Source: Oscillatoriaceae cyanobacterium Prado104 (GTDB lineage: Bacteria > Cyanobacteriota > Cyanobacteriia > Cyanobacteriales > Microcoleaceae). Taken from it: a stretch of 64,000 nt of DNA. Shown here piece by piece: positions 1 to 8,025 of this stretch. Numbering within the stretch: position 1 is the first letter of the stretch; each line of letters starts with the position of its first letter. The DNA lies in the NCBI GenBank assembly GCA_025454405.1, contig JALOON010000057.1:1-64000 (forward strand), in the 5' to 3' direction. The notes below the pieces were generated by a model, which saw nothing but the letters and a program-made list of their open reading frames with translations, ran no database searches and had not been told where the DNA came from. Both the position numbers and the translations under genes were made by a program.

Positions 1-60
1 TCTAGTTTCCGAAAAAATTACAAGTCCGCATATATTACTAACTCAACAGGGGCCAAGAAA

Positions 61-348
61 ATGTTTAACGCAGTCAAAGTTTTAGGTGCTGTTTTCTCTC
101 CTCGCAAATACCGCACCGATCGCAATCTGTTAATCGAAAATTACGAAAACCTCAGTTTTAGCTATTTGAACGAAGAAGCGGTTGTTGATGAATCGATTTA
201 TCCGAATCAAACAGGCCGCGTTCGCTTCCAAGGTAGCTGGTGGCCGGCAAAGTGCGATCGACCGATTACTTTAACACCTGGAGATACTGTTTATGTCATC
301 GGCGTTGACAATATTACTCTGATGGTTTCGATCGCCCCTGCGGATTAA
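61..348 (+). CDS. NfeD-like C-terminal (OB-fold) domain protein
   Basis: A 95-residue protein with no membrane segment. The second half (about residues 50-92) has the pattern of the NfeD C-terminal OB-fold: a GRVRFQGSWWPAKCD strand, an acidic/proline stretch, then GDTVYVIGVDNITLMV. This soluble domain normally follows membrane segments in NfeD proteins, which partner SPFH/stomatin proteins. Here it stands alone, as in many short cyanobacterial NfeD-like proteins. The ATG follows an AGGGG stretch about 10 bases upstream, so the start is reasonable. No SPFH partner is visible downstream; one could lie upstream of the window. The domain call rests on motif resemblance. Confidence 0.7.
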   Translation: MFNAVKVLGAVFSPRKYRTDRNLLIENYENLSFSYLNEEAVVDESIYPNQTGRVRFQGSWWPAKCDRPITLTPGDTVYVIGVDNITLMVSIAPAD

Positions 349-379
349 GCTAGAAAGTAATTCAAACCTTTTCGCGGTT

Positions 380-412
380 AGAGCCCCGACTTCTTAAAGA
401 AGTCGGGGCTCT
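380..412. terminator. Perfect inverted repeat between convergent genes
   Basis: Two 14-base arms (AGAGCCCCGACTTC and its complement) enclose a short loop, just after the NfeD-like stop and before the end of the convergent Rpn gene. The stem is very stable but has no clean T-tract. It is either a bidirectional terminator or one of the dispersed palindromes of the genome. Confidence 0.5.
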
Positions 413-452
413 GGCTATGCGGTTTCAACCGCCGAATTATCAAGGAGCTGTA

Positions 453-1610
453 TTACAATAAAATGGCATTTTGGAGAGCTTGTTTGTTGAGCCGATCGCC
501 CGTTGGAGATTCGCTATTTTCAGAACTTGCGGCTGGTGTTTCTGATGCTTTACTATTCGGCGGTAGCGGTTCGAGAAGTTTCGATCGAGCTTCTCCAATT
601 GCAGGGTTATTTTCACACCAATTGGCAATTGCTTCGGAAAGCACATCTAGCTCGTCGGGTAAAGGTTCAATTAACTGCGATAGTTCGGTTAATTGTTCTG
701 CCGAGAAGAGATTTCGCTGCTGAGTTAATAGTTCGAGAAACGAGTCGATATTTTGTTCGGAGATTGACATCGATTCGCGTTGAATTTTGTTAATTGTTTG
801 CAGCACAAATTCGACAGACAGATCTAACAATTGGGCGATCGTCTCTAAATTTATCCCCAACCCGATCGTGCGACGAATGGCTTCTAACTTCGCCCGCCGC
901 TGACCTTGTTCGAGTCCTTGTTCGAGTCCTTGTTCGAGTCCTTCTTCCAAACCTTCTTGCTTGACTTCTTGGTAAAATCGAGTGTTTCTGAGTTCGCTTA
1001 AATTTAGCATGGCGGCAATTTCCTCGCGAGTTTTCTGGGGTAGTTTGTAGACAACGATCGTTTCGATGAGGTTAATTAAATCGCGCAGAACGATCGGATC
1101 GGACAACTGTTGGCGGGCCATTGCGATCGACTGCCTTGCTTTTTCTGCTGCTGTCTCTTCTGGCTCGATTACCAGTTTAACAACTTTGACTCCCAACGAG
1201 CGATCGGCCGCTTCTGGCAATTCATCGAGGTAAATCCGTCGCACCCGCTGACTGGTTAAAAGTTCTTGAAATTGCAGCATCTGTTCCTGTTCGATGCGAC
1301 GGCTGGGATAGATGACAACCACGCGCCAAGGATTGACGGGTTTGTATTGTCGCAGATAGAGAAAGAGTTCGCCAAAGATGCGGTAGTACAAGTCGGGATC
1401 GGGTTGAAACTGAACTTCTGCCAAGTAAAATGGTTGTTCCGGTTCTTCGATTGTGGGGAGAAATAAGCCATCGATGCGGAATGCCAGTTGTTTGATTTCG
1501 CGGGAGGTGAATTCATAGGTGGCCGCTTCGTCTGGAGGGCGATCGATCAGTTCAAAGAAGAAGCTGGGAAATTCTTGAAACAGGCTGTAGAAAATGGTGT
1601 CTGTTTTCAT
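453..1610 (-). CDS. Rpn family recombination-promoting nuclease / putative transposase (DUF2887 type)
   Basis: A 385-residue protein opening with MKTDTIFYSLFQEFPSFFFEL, the usual beginning of cyanobacterial Rpn/DUF2887 proteins. These carry a PD-(D/E)XK nuclease-like domain over roughly residues 1-150: IDGLF at about 47 gives the acidic residue, and FYLAEVQFQ at about 61 gives the E-x-Q/K strand. After a helical middle comes a run of repeated EQGLEQGLEQG (about 222-236), encoded by short tandem DNA repeats near 905-950. These repeats are typical of the family and may vary in number. The last 100 residues are charged and repetitive. Family members are linked to RecA-independent recombination. 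Monocistronic, converging on the NfeD-like gene. Confidence 0.75.
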   Translation of the reverse strand: MKTDTIFYSLFQEFPSFFFELIDRPPDEAATYEFTSREIKQLAFRIDGLFLPTIEEPEQPFYLAEVQFQPDPDLYYRIFGELFLYLRQYKPVNPWRVVVIYPSRRIEQEQMLQFQELLTSQRVRRIYLDELPEAADRSLGVKVVKLVIEPEETAAEKARQSIAMARQQLSDPIVLRDLINLIETIVVYKLPQKTREEIAAMLNLSELRNTRFYQEVKQEGLEEGLEQGLEQGLEQGQRRAKLEAIRRTIGLGINLETIAQLLDLSVEFVLQTINKIQRESMSISEQNIDSFLELLTQQRNLFSAEQLTELSQLIEPLPDELDVLSEAIANWCENNPAIGEARSKLLEPLPPNSKASETPAASSENSESPTGDRLNKQALQNAILL

Positions 1611-1663
1611 CAGTTATCGGTGCAAATCTAAGATGGGTACTATACCATGCCAAGAGAGGAATC

Positions 1664-1933
1664 ATGACACAAAAACCAATTTTTGAAGAAAGCAGCGGCA
1701 ATGTATTTGCTGACATTGGATTAGCAGATGCTGATGAACTTTTTGCGTGTGGCAAAATCGGGATTCAAGTAATCCGCATCCTGAAGCAACGCAATTTGAA
1801 ACGGCACGAAATTAGTCAACTTCTTGGCATTTCTCAGCTAGAAGTATCTCATTTAATGAACGGAGAGTTTCAACAGTTTAGCGAGGACAAGCTACTGATT
1901 TTCCTCAATCGACTCGATCGAGAAATTACATGA
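1664..1933 (+). CDS. XRE/HigA2-like helix-turn-helix protein, probable orphan antitoxin
   Basis: An 89-residue protein. Residues 32-80 form a helix-turn-helix (LKRHEISQLLGISQLEVSHLMNG, then a C-terminal helix), as in XRE regulators of the HigA2 type. Proteins of this size usually follow a RelE/HigB-like toxin gene and repress their own operon. Here only about 50 bases separate the gene from the divergent Rpn gene and no toxin is present upstream, so it looks like an orphan antitoxin or a stand-alone regulator. GAGAGGA lies just before the ATG. Its stop lies within the converging protease remnant. Confidence 0.7.
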   Translation: MTQKPIFEESSGNVFADIGLADADELFACGKIGIQVIRILKQRNLKRHEISQLLGISQLEVSHLMNGEFQQFSEDKLLIFLNRLDREIT

Positions 1934-2123
1934 TGTCATCTACCAGTACCGTTCCTCCTTCGCAAAAATCAATACTAAGATGATAATCTTCTAAAAGTGC
2001 TGTCCCGATGAGAGCAGGATGAAAATTACTTTGATTATAACAAACGGGCGATCGCTCGATAGTTTGAGGAGCGATCGCACCTACAAATCGCGAGTCTAAC
2101 TTAACTTTTGCTGCTTGGTGGAT
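1926..2123 (-). pseudogene. 3' remnant of a clan AA (retropepsin-like) aspartic protease gene
   Basis: An open stretch of 65 codons on the minus strand begins directly after an in-frame TGA and has no ATG. It reads ...KLDSRFVGAIAPQTIERSP... then HPALIGTALLEDYHLSIDF and GGTVLVDD. This matches the second half of short cyanobacterial clan AA proteases, where a LxGxxLLxxxxLxIDF strand precedes GGxVxI. The first half, which should hold the D-T/S-G catalytic motif, is missing: another small gene occupies that place. It is read as a truncated pseudogene. Assignment is by remembered family pattern only. Confidence 0.5.
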
Positions 2124-2380
2124 TCAACTGGAGTATGAGGAAGCGATCGCCTCGTGATGGCTGCCTCTCGATCGAATCGCTGGCGATCGGCCAAACACCG
2201 AGTTGTTCGTTTATCCTTGTTTGTTTCACTCGGATCGTCTGTCTGCAACGCAGTCAGAATTTGAAAGCACAGCTTGAGCAGAAACAGCAGAAATCCTGCG
2301 TGGGGATTGAGGCAAGTGGCAACACCGACTACGGCAAACTCAATTACTTTGAGCCATTTCTTTTTGTTGGATTTAGACAT
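2096..2380 (-). CDS. Small hypothetical protein with one hydrophobic segment
   Basis: From the ATG at 2380 (MSKSNKKKW), preceded by AAGGTG at a good distance, this gives 94 residues. A basic start is followed by a hydrophobic stretch of about 30 residues (KVIEFAVVGVATCLN to LLFLLKLCFQIL), then a charged, low-complexity tail rich in Arg, Thr and Asp. That fits a single-span or membrane-attached small protein. I do not recognise the family. The tail runs into the frame-shifted neighbourhood of the protease remnant, so the natural C-terminus may have been altered by the same rearrangement. Confidence 0.45.
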   Translation of the reverse strand: MSKSNKKKWLKVIEFAVVGVATCLNPHAGFLLFLLKLCFQILTALQTDDPSETNKDKRTTRCLADRQRFDREAAITRRSLPHTPVESTKQQKLS

Positions 2381-2530
2381 TAGAATCACCTTTTTTAATG
2401 CTTAAATCCATTGGAACAATTAGAATTGAGAGTTATTTAAACTGACTTGACTGACTTAGGCTGATTTAGCCTGACTTAAGCTGGCTCCGGGAAAAAAATT
2501 AGCTAAACTATCTGTGTAGCCTTCGCCAAT

Positions 2531-4644
2531 TTGCTCGTAATGCCCTTTCCTCATGACTTCTTGACCGAAATCGCTCGCATGCAAAAGCTGACTGACCTAG
2601 AGATAGCTGTTTTTTTGCTGCTATTTGGTCAAGATAAAAATAAGGTGCAAATTGCCATTGAGCTTGATACAACTGAAAGCGTTGTTAGTACGCGGCTAAC
2701 AGGGGTTTATAAAAAGTTTGGAATTAACGATCCGGGTCCTGTGAAAGAAAGGGAGTTACGGCGCTATTTAGAGGAGCGGCAGAAACGTAAACCAGCGAGT
2801 TCGTGGTTGGCAAACCGGGTTCGGGGAAGACTACGTATTTGCAGCGAGTGGTAATGGAGTGCAACGCAGGGAATTTACAAGCGCACCGGATTCCGGTTTT
2901 GATTAAACTTCGAGATTTTGTCGAGGATGGACGTGAGGTTGCCTATTCACTAGAGGGTTATCTAAAGCAATGCTGGCGGCTATCGGATGCAGAAACTCAA
3001 TTGATATTCGATCGAGGTCGATCGCTGGTGCTGCTGGATGGATTGGATGAAGTGACGGGAGAAGATGGCAAAAACATCGCCAAGGAAATCAAGCGATTTG
3101 CTCGTATTTATCCGCAGGTGCAGGTAATTATAACTTGTCGGACGCAGAGTCAGGAATCACGATTTGAGCGTTTTGATTATGTAGAAGTAGCTGATTTTAA
3201 TGAGTCGCAGGTGCAATCGTTTTCAGAACATTGGTTTAAGACGGTGATGGGGGATGAGTCAGGAGGATTGGCGAAAGCACGAGAGTTTTTAGAAAAACTA
3301 TTTTTAGAGGCAAATAAGCCGATTCGGGAGTTAACAATTACGCCGATTTTGCTGAGTTTGACTTGTGCGGTGTTTCACCAGACGGGGAAGTTTTACTCGA
3401 AGCATTCCAAGCTTTATGAAGAAGGGTTGGAGTTGCTGCTAGAGCAGTGGGACAAGTCGCGGGAGATCGATCGGGATGAGATTTATCGTGATTTGTCGGT
3501 AGAGCGGAAGCTGGAGTTATTGAGCTTTCTGGCAGTGAAGAAGTTTGAGCAAGAGCAATATGTGTTGTTTGAGCAGGCGGAGATTGAGGGTTATATTGCG
3601 GAGTTTTTGGAGATTGGGCCGCGGGATAGTCGATCGGTATTGAAGGCTATGGAAGCGCAGCATGGGTTGTTGATTGAGCGATCGCAGAAGGTTTGGTCTT
3701 TTTCGCATTTGACGTTTCAAGAGTATTTAGTAGCAAAGCATTTTATTGGCTGTAAAGACTGGGATAGCTTAGCAAAGCAGATTACTAATCCTCGCCATTG
3801 GCGTGAGGTCTATTTACTAATTTTTAGTTTTATAAATGAAGAAAGTTTACATGATTTACTTATACTTATTAAACAGAAAATTGATTGCTTGATTAAAAAA
3901 GAGAAAAAATTAGATGAATTTTTGAAGTGGGTAGAAAACAAGGCAAATATGATAGTAGATAAGCCATATGAAGAGGTAGTTATTAAAGCTTTGTATTTTG
4001 AACTAGAGCTTAATCGAAATTATGGTCTTGAGCTGGCGCTGGACATAAACCGCACATTTGGCATTCTTAACCCTTACGTAGACTTTAAATTCCCTCTGAC
4101 ATATAAATTAAATGATTCAACTGATGATTTTTATTTTATGCTTGATAATTATGAATTTAGTATTGACAATCATCTCTGTCAAACCTTGTTTTTCAATCCT
4201 GCCATTAACCCTGATTTTGCTGACGAGCTTATGCTACCTATTGGAGCACATAATAACTTTTATGGCGCTCTGCATCTGGCGGCTTATGTTGATGTCGAGT
4301 TACAAAATCAAATGCAAGCATTGTCCTATAAATTTCCAGATTGCTTTGTTGAGGATGCCGAGCAGTGGTGGAAAGAACAAGGCAACTCTTGGACAGAACA
4401 ACTAAGAAATCTGGCAATTAAGCACCGCAATATCGGATATAATTGGCAATTTAGTGATGAAGAAATGGTTTTTATTCAGCTATATCATACTGCCAATCAA
4501 CTGTTAGTTGATTGTCTAAGCGTAGAAAATGTCAATGTCGCTATACGAGAGGAGATTAAAAAGACGTTATTGTTACCGAGCGCCGAAATCGAAAATGACG
4601 AGTTGAGAATCTATGCTAGAAAAACGTGCGATCGTTGTGACTAA
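2531..4644 (+). pseudogene. NACHT NTPase with N-terminal HTH domain, disrupted by internal deletion and frameshift
   Basis: Two reading frames make one degraded gene. The first (2531-2854) encodes an HTH segment, LTDLEIAVFLLLFGQDKNK..., of the kind that opens cyanobacterial NACHT and vMAP proteins. The second (from a GTG at 2803) begins directly at the P-loop GKPGSGKTT. It continues with Walker B LVLLDGLDEV, a sensor region, a helical middle, and a C-terminal helical domain (HRNIGYNWQFSDEEM... LLVDCL) like that following NACHT in cyanobacteria. The roughly 100-residue linker normally between HTH and P-loop is absent and the frame changes there. The last residues (ENDELRIYARKTCDRCD) come from an adjacent repeated module, so the natural C-terminus is lost too. 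The family is thought to act in signalling or phage defence (STAND NTPases). Confidence 0.7.
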
Positions 4645-4720
4645 AACCAGCCTAAAATCTTCCACGTCAGACGTAGCTTATTGGCGGAGTCTTCCCTATG
4701 CAGCGCGACTGGCAGCTTTT
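4587..4720 (+). repeat. Module copy A (start of the small-protein gene only)
   Basis: About 130 bases, nearly identical to 6053-6184. It contains the shared leader (GACGAGTTGAGAATCTATG) and the first 34 codons of the small protein. It abuts the end of the NACHT frame and loses similarity just before the HIRAN gene end. Confidence 0.85.
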
Positions 4721-4750
4721 GCAGTCAAGCCGCTGCATTCAAAGCGCTAA
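4613..4750 (+). pseudogene. Truncated copy of the small protein encoded at 6078
   Basis: Begins MLEKRAIVVTKTSLKSSTSD like the gene at 6078 and matches it through YAARLAA. It then switches to an unrelated tail (FAVKPLHSKR) and stops after 45 residues. The break lies where the convergent HIRAN gene ends, which suggests a recombination joint. Probably non-functional. Confidence 0.65.
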
Positions 4751-5477
4751 GTGGTTGGTACATCGCACCCAAAAACGGGCGCAAATCCTGCGAAATCTGT
4801 ACTCTGAGGTGGCAAAGCAACCGGAATTGCAATGGTGCAGGAGGCAGATTAATGCGCTCAACTACCACATCAATTAGAGAAAGAGATTGACGCGACAAAT
4901 CGAAGCCAAGATCGAGCACATAAGGAGGACAATAGCCTACTAGATAATCATCTTCAGTACGTAGCATCAAGGCACGCCGATCGTGCGGATTTTGAGAATC
5001 GCCAACTAAACGCAACAACTCGCCCGTCTGTAAACGACTAATTCGACTAGCAGTTAATGGTGGCAAATTCAGGAGTTCTCCAGCAAAGAAGTGGAAGTGA
5101 TAAAATCCATTCTCATCTGGTTCTGGAGAAGGAAAGACAAACAAGGTGTCTGTAGCCCGTTGCCCTCCGCTTTTCGCTAACATTGCCATTGGGTCGTCTC
5201 GATCGCCTGGGATGTTCAACCACCGCAGGAAATCTGCATAGTCTGGCCTGCTGCGACGCAAGAGACGATTGGCGAATAATGGAAACAGTTCTGGCGATCG
5301 ATAAACTAAGTCTAATTCTGGGAATGAAGGTAATGAGCTTAAGCCACATTGTTCGCGTGCTGCTAGTATTCCTTGGATGTAAGAGAATTGATAGCTAATT
5401 CCGTCAAAGATTAACCGCCCGATCGGAAACCAAGTGCGATTGACTGGGTTTTGCCAAGCTAGAAATAAAGTTTTCAT
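4725..5477 (-). CDS. HIRAN domain protein, partner of a HipA-like kinase
   Basis: A 250-residue protein. The N-terminal half (FLAWQNPVNRTWFPIGRLIFDG) resembles the N-terminal part of HipA-type proteins. Residues about 150-195 (LLRLVGDSQNPHDRRALMLRT, then VGYCPPYVLDL) have the HIRAN pattern: N-P-x-D followed by a small-residue G-Y/I-x-P. HIRAN domains bind DNA ends or substrates in helicases and occur as partners of HipA-like kinases. The ATG overlaps the stop of the upstream HipA-like fragment by four bases, so the two were one operon. The partner kinase is now truncated, so this may be a surviving half of a toxin-antitoxin pair. The final residues overlap the joint with repeat copy A. Confidence 0.6.
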   Translation of the reverse strand: MKTLFLAWQNPVNRTWFPIGRLIFDGISYQFSYIQGILAAREQCGLSSLPSFPELDLVYRSPELFPLFANRLLRRSRPDYADFLRWLNIPGDRDDPMAMLAKSGGQRATDTLFVFPSPEPDENGFYHFHFFAGELLNLPPLTASRISRLQTGELLRLVGDSQNPHDRRALMLRTEDDYLVGYCPPYVLDLGFDLSRQSLSLIDVVVERINLPPAPLQFRLLCHLRVQISQDLRPFLGAMYQPLSALNAAA

Positions 5478-5950
5478 AGTAGTTCTTTTTGCAAGTTAAG
5501 CAGTCGTTGTTGGTTGATTTCTAGGATTTGTTGAGCAAAGGCGATCGCTACTTCTGAAATCAACTCATTAGGAATTCGGTTAAACAGTGCCAGTGTATTT
5601 GCGATCGATATGCTGGCTAGACGTTCTAACCATACCCTAGCAGCAAGAGGATAACGTTGTGCGGCTAATCGAAACGCACCCAAAGGTTTGAGGGCTTTTC
5701 TGTCTCCTATTTGAACATATAGTGCGCCTCTGCATTTTTCTGCGTAGGCTAATACGGAACGATTGTTAAGCTTTTCTTGCCACTTGATATCCAACAATTC
5801 CCGCCCCAAGCTGGAGGCGTGGTCATAGGTTGGTGCTAAATTTATCGTTGCTGGCGATGTGGATGAGATTCGAGAGGTTTCAATAAATGCCCAGTTTTCA
5901 TGATGGCGATAGTTTTCAATTGCTATAATTCCCATCCTTACATGAGCGCT
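5474..5950 (-). pseudogene. HipA-like kinase C-terminal fragment, N-terminal lobe missing
   Basis: Frame encoding ...ENYRHHENWAFIE..., then LAPTYDHASSLGREL and a helical C-terminus. These match the HipA-like C-terminal kinase domain, where a D-R-H-H-E-N-W catalytic loop precedes the Mg-binding LAPxxDHASSLG. The expected catalytic Asp reads Tyr here. The nucleotide-binding first part is absent: similarity begins within a few bases of the edge of repeat copy B at 5955, so the gene appears cut by that recombination. The same frame runs on antisense through the repeat to 6130, but that extension is not HipA sequence. Confidence 0.6.
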
Positions 5951-5954
5951 AATC

Positions 5955-6184
5955 CAAATTATCCTAGAAGTCCCCCATCGCCTCGGCGAAAAACTGCACG
6001 CATTGGGCGATCGCCTTTTTGATATACTAAGCTTGTTGATGAAGCGAGTATAATCAAAAATGACGAGTTGAGAATCTATGCTAGAAAAACGTGCGATCGT
6101 GGTCACTAAAACGACCCTAAAATCTTCCACATCTGACGTGGCTTATTGGCGGAGTCTTCCTTATGCAGCGAGGCTGGCAGCTTT
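5955..6184 (+). repeat. Module copy B (promoter region plus small-protein start)
   Basis: The complete copy. 5955-6079 matches copy C (6714-6837) and 6053-6184 matches copy A (4587-4720). It includes a perfect TATAAT (about 6047-6052) followed by the conserved leader and ATG at 6078, so it likely carries the promoter of the small-protein/nucleotidyltransferase operon. Confidence 0.85.
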
Positions 6185-6272
6185 AGAAACTATTCGTCGC
6201 GAGTTTAATCAATGGAAGTATCATGCTGAACCAAGATTTCAAAGAGTTTATACAATTGTTAAACGAGTATGA
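6078..6272 (+). CDS. Small protein of a two-gene nucleotidyltransferase module
   Basis: A 64-residue basic protein: MLEKRAIVVTKTTLKSSTSD, YWRSLPYAARLAALETIRRE, then a Trp/Tyr-containing tail ending FQRVYTIVKRV. I remember similar short proteins directly before DUF6036-type nucleotidyltransferases in cyanobacteria. Their biochemical role is unknown to me; a toxin-antitoxin arrangement is plausible. It overlaps the downstream gene by 50 bases, implying translational coupling. The promoter and start are duplicated at copies A and C. Confidence 0.65.
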   Translation: MLEKRAIVVTKTTLKSSTSDVAYWRSLPYAARLAALETIRREFNQWKYHAEPRFQRVYTIVKRV

Positions 6273-6663
6273 AGTTCGCTACTTAGTGATTGGTGGGTAT
6301 GCCGTCGCCTTACATGGACATCCACGTTACACCAAAGATTTAGACATTTGGGTTGACATGGAATTGAATAACGCTAAAAGGCTAATCGATGCTCTGGCAG
6401 CATTTGGTTTTGCTTCTGTTGGGCTAACTCAAGAAGATTTTATCATTCCCGATCGAGTGATTCAATTGGGTTATCCTCCTAATCGTATTGACTTAGTGAC
6501 AACCCCTGATGGTGTAAATTTTGAAAGCTGTTACCAATCGAGAATAGAAGTAGAAATTCAAGAAATTCAAGTTAATTTTATCGATCTCGAAAATCTCAAA
6601 ATTAATAAGAAAGCATCAGGGAGGCTGCAAGATTTAGCTGATTTAGAGCGCTTGAGCGAATAA
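6223..6663 (+). CDS. DUF6036-type nucleotidyltransferase (MNT/AbiEii-like)
   Basis: A 146-residue protein with the minimal nucleotidyltransferase core: VRYLVIGGYAVALHGHPRYT followed by KDLDIWVDM (G-G, then D-x-D metal ligands at about residues 37 and 39). A later DRVIQLGYPPNRIDLVTTPDG segment supplies the third Asp. Family members of this size act in toxin-antitoxin and abortive infection systems, transferring nucleotides to tRNA or protein partners. Translationally coupled with the preceding small protein. It looks intact, unlike most genes around it. Confidence 0.75.
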   Translation: MLNQDFKEFIQLLNEYEVRYLVIGGYAVALHGHPRYTKDLDIWVDMELNNAKRLIDALAAFGFASVGLTQEDFIIPDRVIQLGYPPNRIDLVTTPDGVNFESCYQSRIEVEIQEIQVNFIDLENLKINKKASGRLQDLADLERLSE

Positions 6664-6713
6664 ACAAATCCGACTGCTACTGATTGTTCCAAAATCCCTC
6701 AAAAAACAGAATG

Positions 6714-6837
6714 CAAATTATCCTAGAAGTCTCCGATTGCCCAGTAAAAAACTACAACCGTTGGGCGATCGCCTTTTTGATATACTAAGCTTGTTGATGG
6801 AGCGAGTATAATCGAAAATGACGAGTTGAGAATCTAT
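6714..6837 (+). repeat. Module copy C (promoter region only)
   Basis: About 124 bases matching 5955-6079, from CAAATTATCCTAGAAG through the TATAAT box and the GACGAGTTGAGAATCTAT leader, then diverging at the position of the start codon. It is a promoter without its gene, 90 bases before glyQ, and might now help drive glyQ. Confidence 0.8.
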
Positions 6838-6928
6838 TATTATCTAATTTCCGCATGATTTATTTCAATCAACCTTGCCTTGAGTATGCTTAAATAAGTT
6901 TAGACACTCACTAACCAGATTTAAACCA

Positions 6929-7810
6929 GTGAACTTTCAATCAGTCATTGCCACATTAAATCAATTTTGGAGCGATCGAGGCTGCACGATCGCCCAACCC
7001 TACGACACGGAAAAAGGCGCGGGGACGATGAACCCGCATACGTTTTTAAGGGCGATCGGACCCGAACCTTGGTCGGTTGCCTACATCGAACCCTGCCGCC
7101 GCCCCACAGACGGACGCTACGGCGAAAACCCCAACCGCTTTCAACATTACTATCAGTATCAAGTCCTAATTAAACCCTCTCCGCCCAACATTCAAGAAGT
7201 TTATTTAGACTCGCTCAGAGCATTAGGAATTCGCCCGGAAGACCACGATATTCGCTTCGTCGAAGACAACTGGGAATCCCCTACCCTCGGAGCTTGGGGC
7301 GTCGGTTGGGAAGTCTGGCTCGACGGCATGGAAATCACTCAATTTACATATTTCCAACAGTGCGGCAGCATTGATTGCCGACCCGTAAGCATTGAAATTA
7401 CCTACGGCTTGGAACGGCTGGCAATGTACCTCCAAGAAGTTGATGCGATGGTTGACATTCAGTGGAAAGATGGGTTAAGTTACGGCGACGTTCACCTGCA
7501 AGGAGAGATCGAACAATGTACTTATAACTTTGAAGCTTCTAATCCAGAATTGCTGTTTACTTTGTTTGGACTGTACGAGCAAGAAGCGGAACAACTCACG
7601 CAAAAAGGATTAGTTTTGCCGAGCCTCGATTACGTGTTAAAATGCTCGCATACTTTCAATTTGCTCGATGCTAGGGGCGTGATTTCAGTAACAGAAAGAA
7701 CGCGGTACATCACCAAAATTCGGAATTTGGCAAGGCGGGTAGCACAGCTTTATTTAGAACAGCGAGAAAAATTGGGTTTTCCCTTGTTGGCAAAAGCTGC
7801 AAAAGTTTGA
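6929..7810 (+). CDS. glyQ: Glycyl-tRNA synthetase alpha subunit
   Basis: A 293-residue protein of full family length, from a GTG start (VNFQSVIATLNQFWSDRGC). It has the unmistakable GlyQ sequence: GCTIAQPYDTEKGAGTMNP, EPWSVAYIEPCRRPTDGRYG, and the class II motif 2/3 region (GWEVWLDGMEITQFTYFQQ, SIEITYGLERLAMYLQ). It forms the alpha part of the alpha2beta2 enzyme that charges tRNA-Gly; glyS is not in this window, which is usual for cyanobacteria. Copy C of the local module places a TATAAT box about 100 bases upstream. Confidence 0.97.
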   Translation: MNFQSVIATLNQFWSDRGCTIAQPYDTEKGAGTMNPHTFLRAIGPEPWSVAYIEPCRRPTDGRYGENPNRFQHYYQYQVLIKPSPPNIQEVYLDSLRALGIRPEDHDIRFVEDNWESPTLGAWGVGWEVWLDGMEITQFTYFQQCGSIDCRPVSIEITYGLERLAMYLQEVDAMVDIQWKDGLSYGDVHLQGEIEQCTYNFEASNPELLFTLFGLYEQEAEQLTQKGLVLPSLDYVLKCSHTFNLLDARGVISVTERTRYITKIRNLARRVAQLYLEQREKLGFPLLAKAAKV

Positions 7811-7826
7811 CATTTAACAACTAGAT

Positions 7827-7961
7827 GTTTGTAGTAAGGACTTCAGTCCTTGCTTGCAGATTTTTGAAACTAATACCAAATCCGAGTTTAGTACCCCCTC
7901 ACTGGTTTGTAGTAAGGACTTTAGTCCTTAGAAGATGCGGACTTAAGTCCGCACTACAAAC
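7827..7961. repeat. Palindromic dispersed repeats (GTTTGTAGT...AGGACT type)
   Basis: Two related units. 7827-7853 carries AAGGACTTCAGTCCTT. 7905-7961 is bounded by GTTTGTAGT and ACTACAAAC and holds two inner palindromes (AGGACTTTAGTCCT and GCGGACTTAAGTCCGC). A similar motif recurs at about 36222-36250. Typical non-coding repeat of filamentous cyanobacteria, possibly acting as a terminator after glyQ. Confidence 0.75.
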
Positions 7962-8025
7962 AATGCTTATTTAATCGATCGCATCTTGCCAATTGCCAGT
8001 TTTAGCAGCCATCCGATCGCTACCA

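Noticed and set aside
5951..6130. N-terminal 60 codons of the HipA-like frame (to 6130)
   Set aside because: They are antisense to the duplicated promoter/small-gene module and show no HipA similarity.
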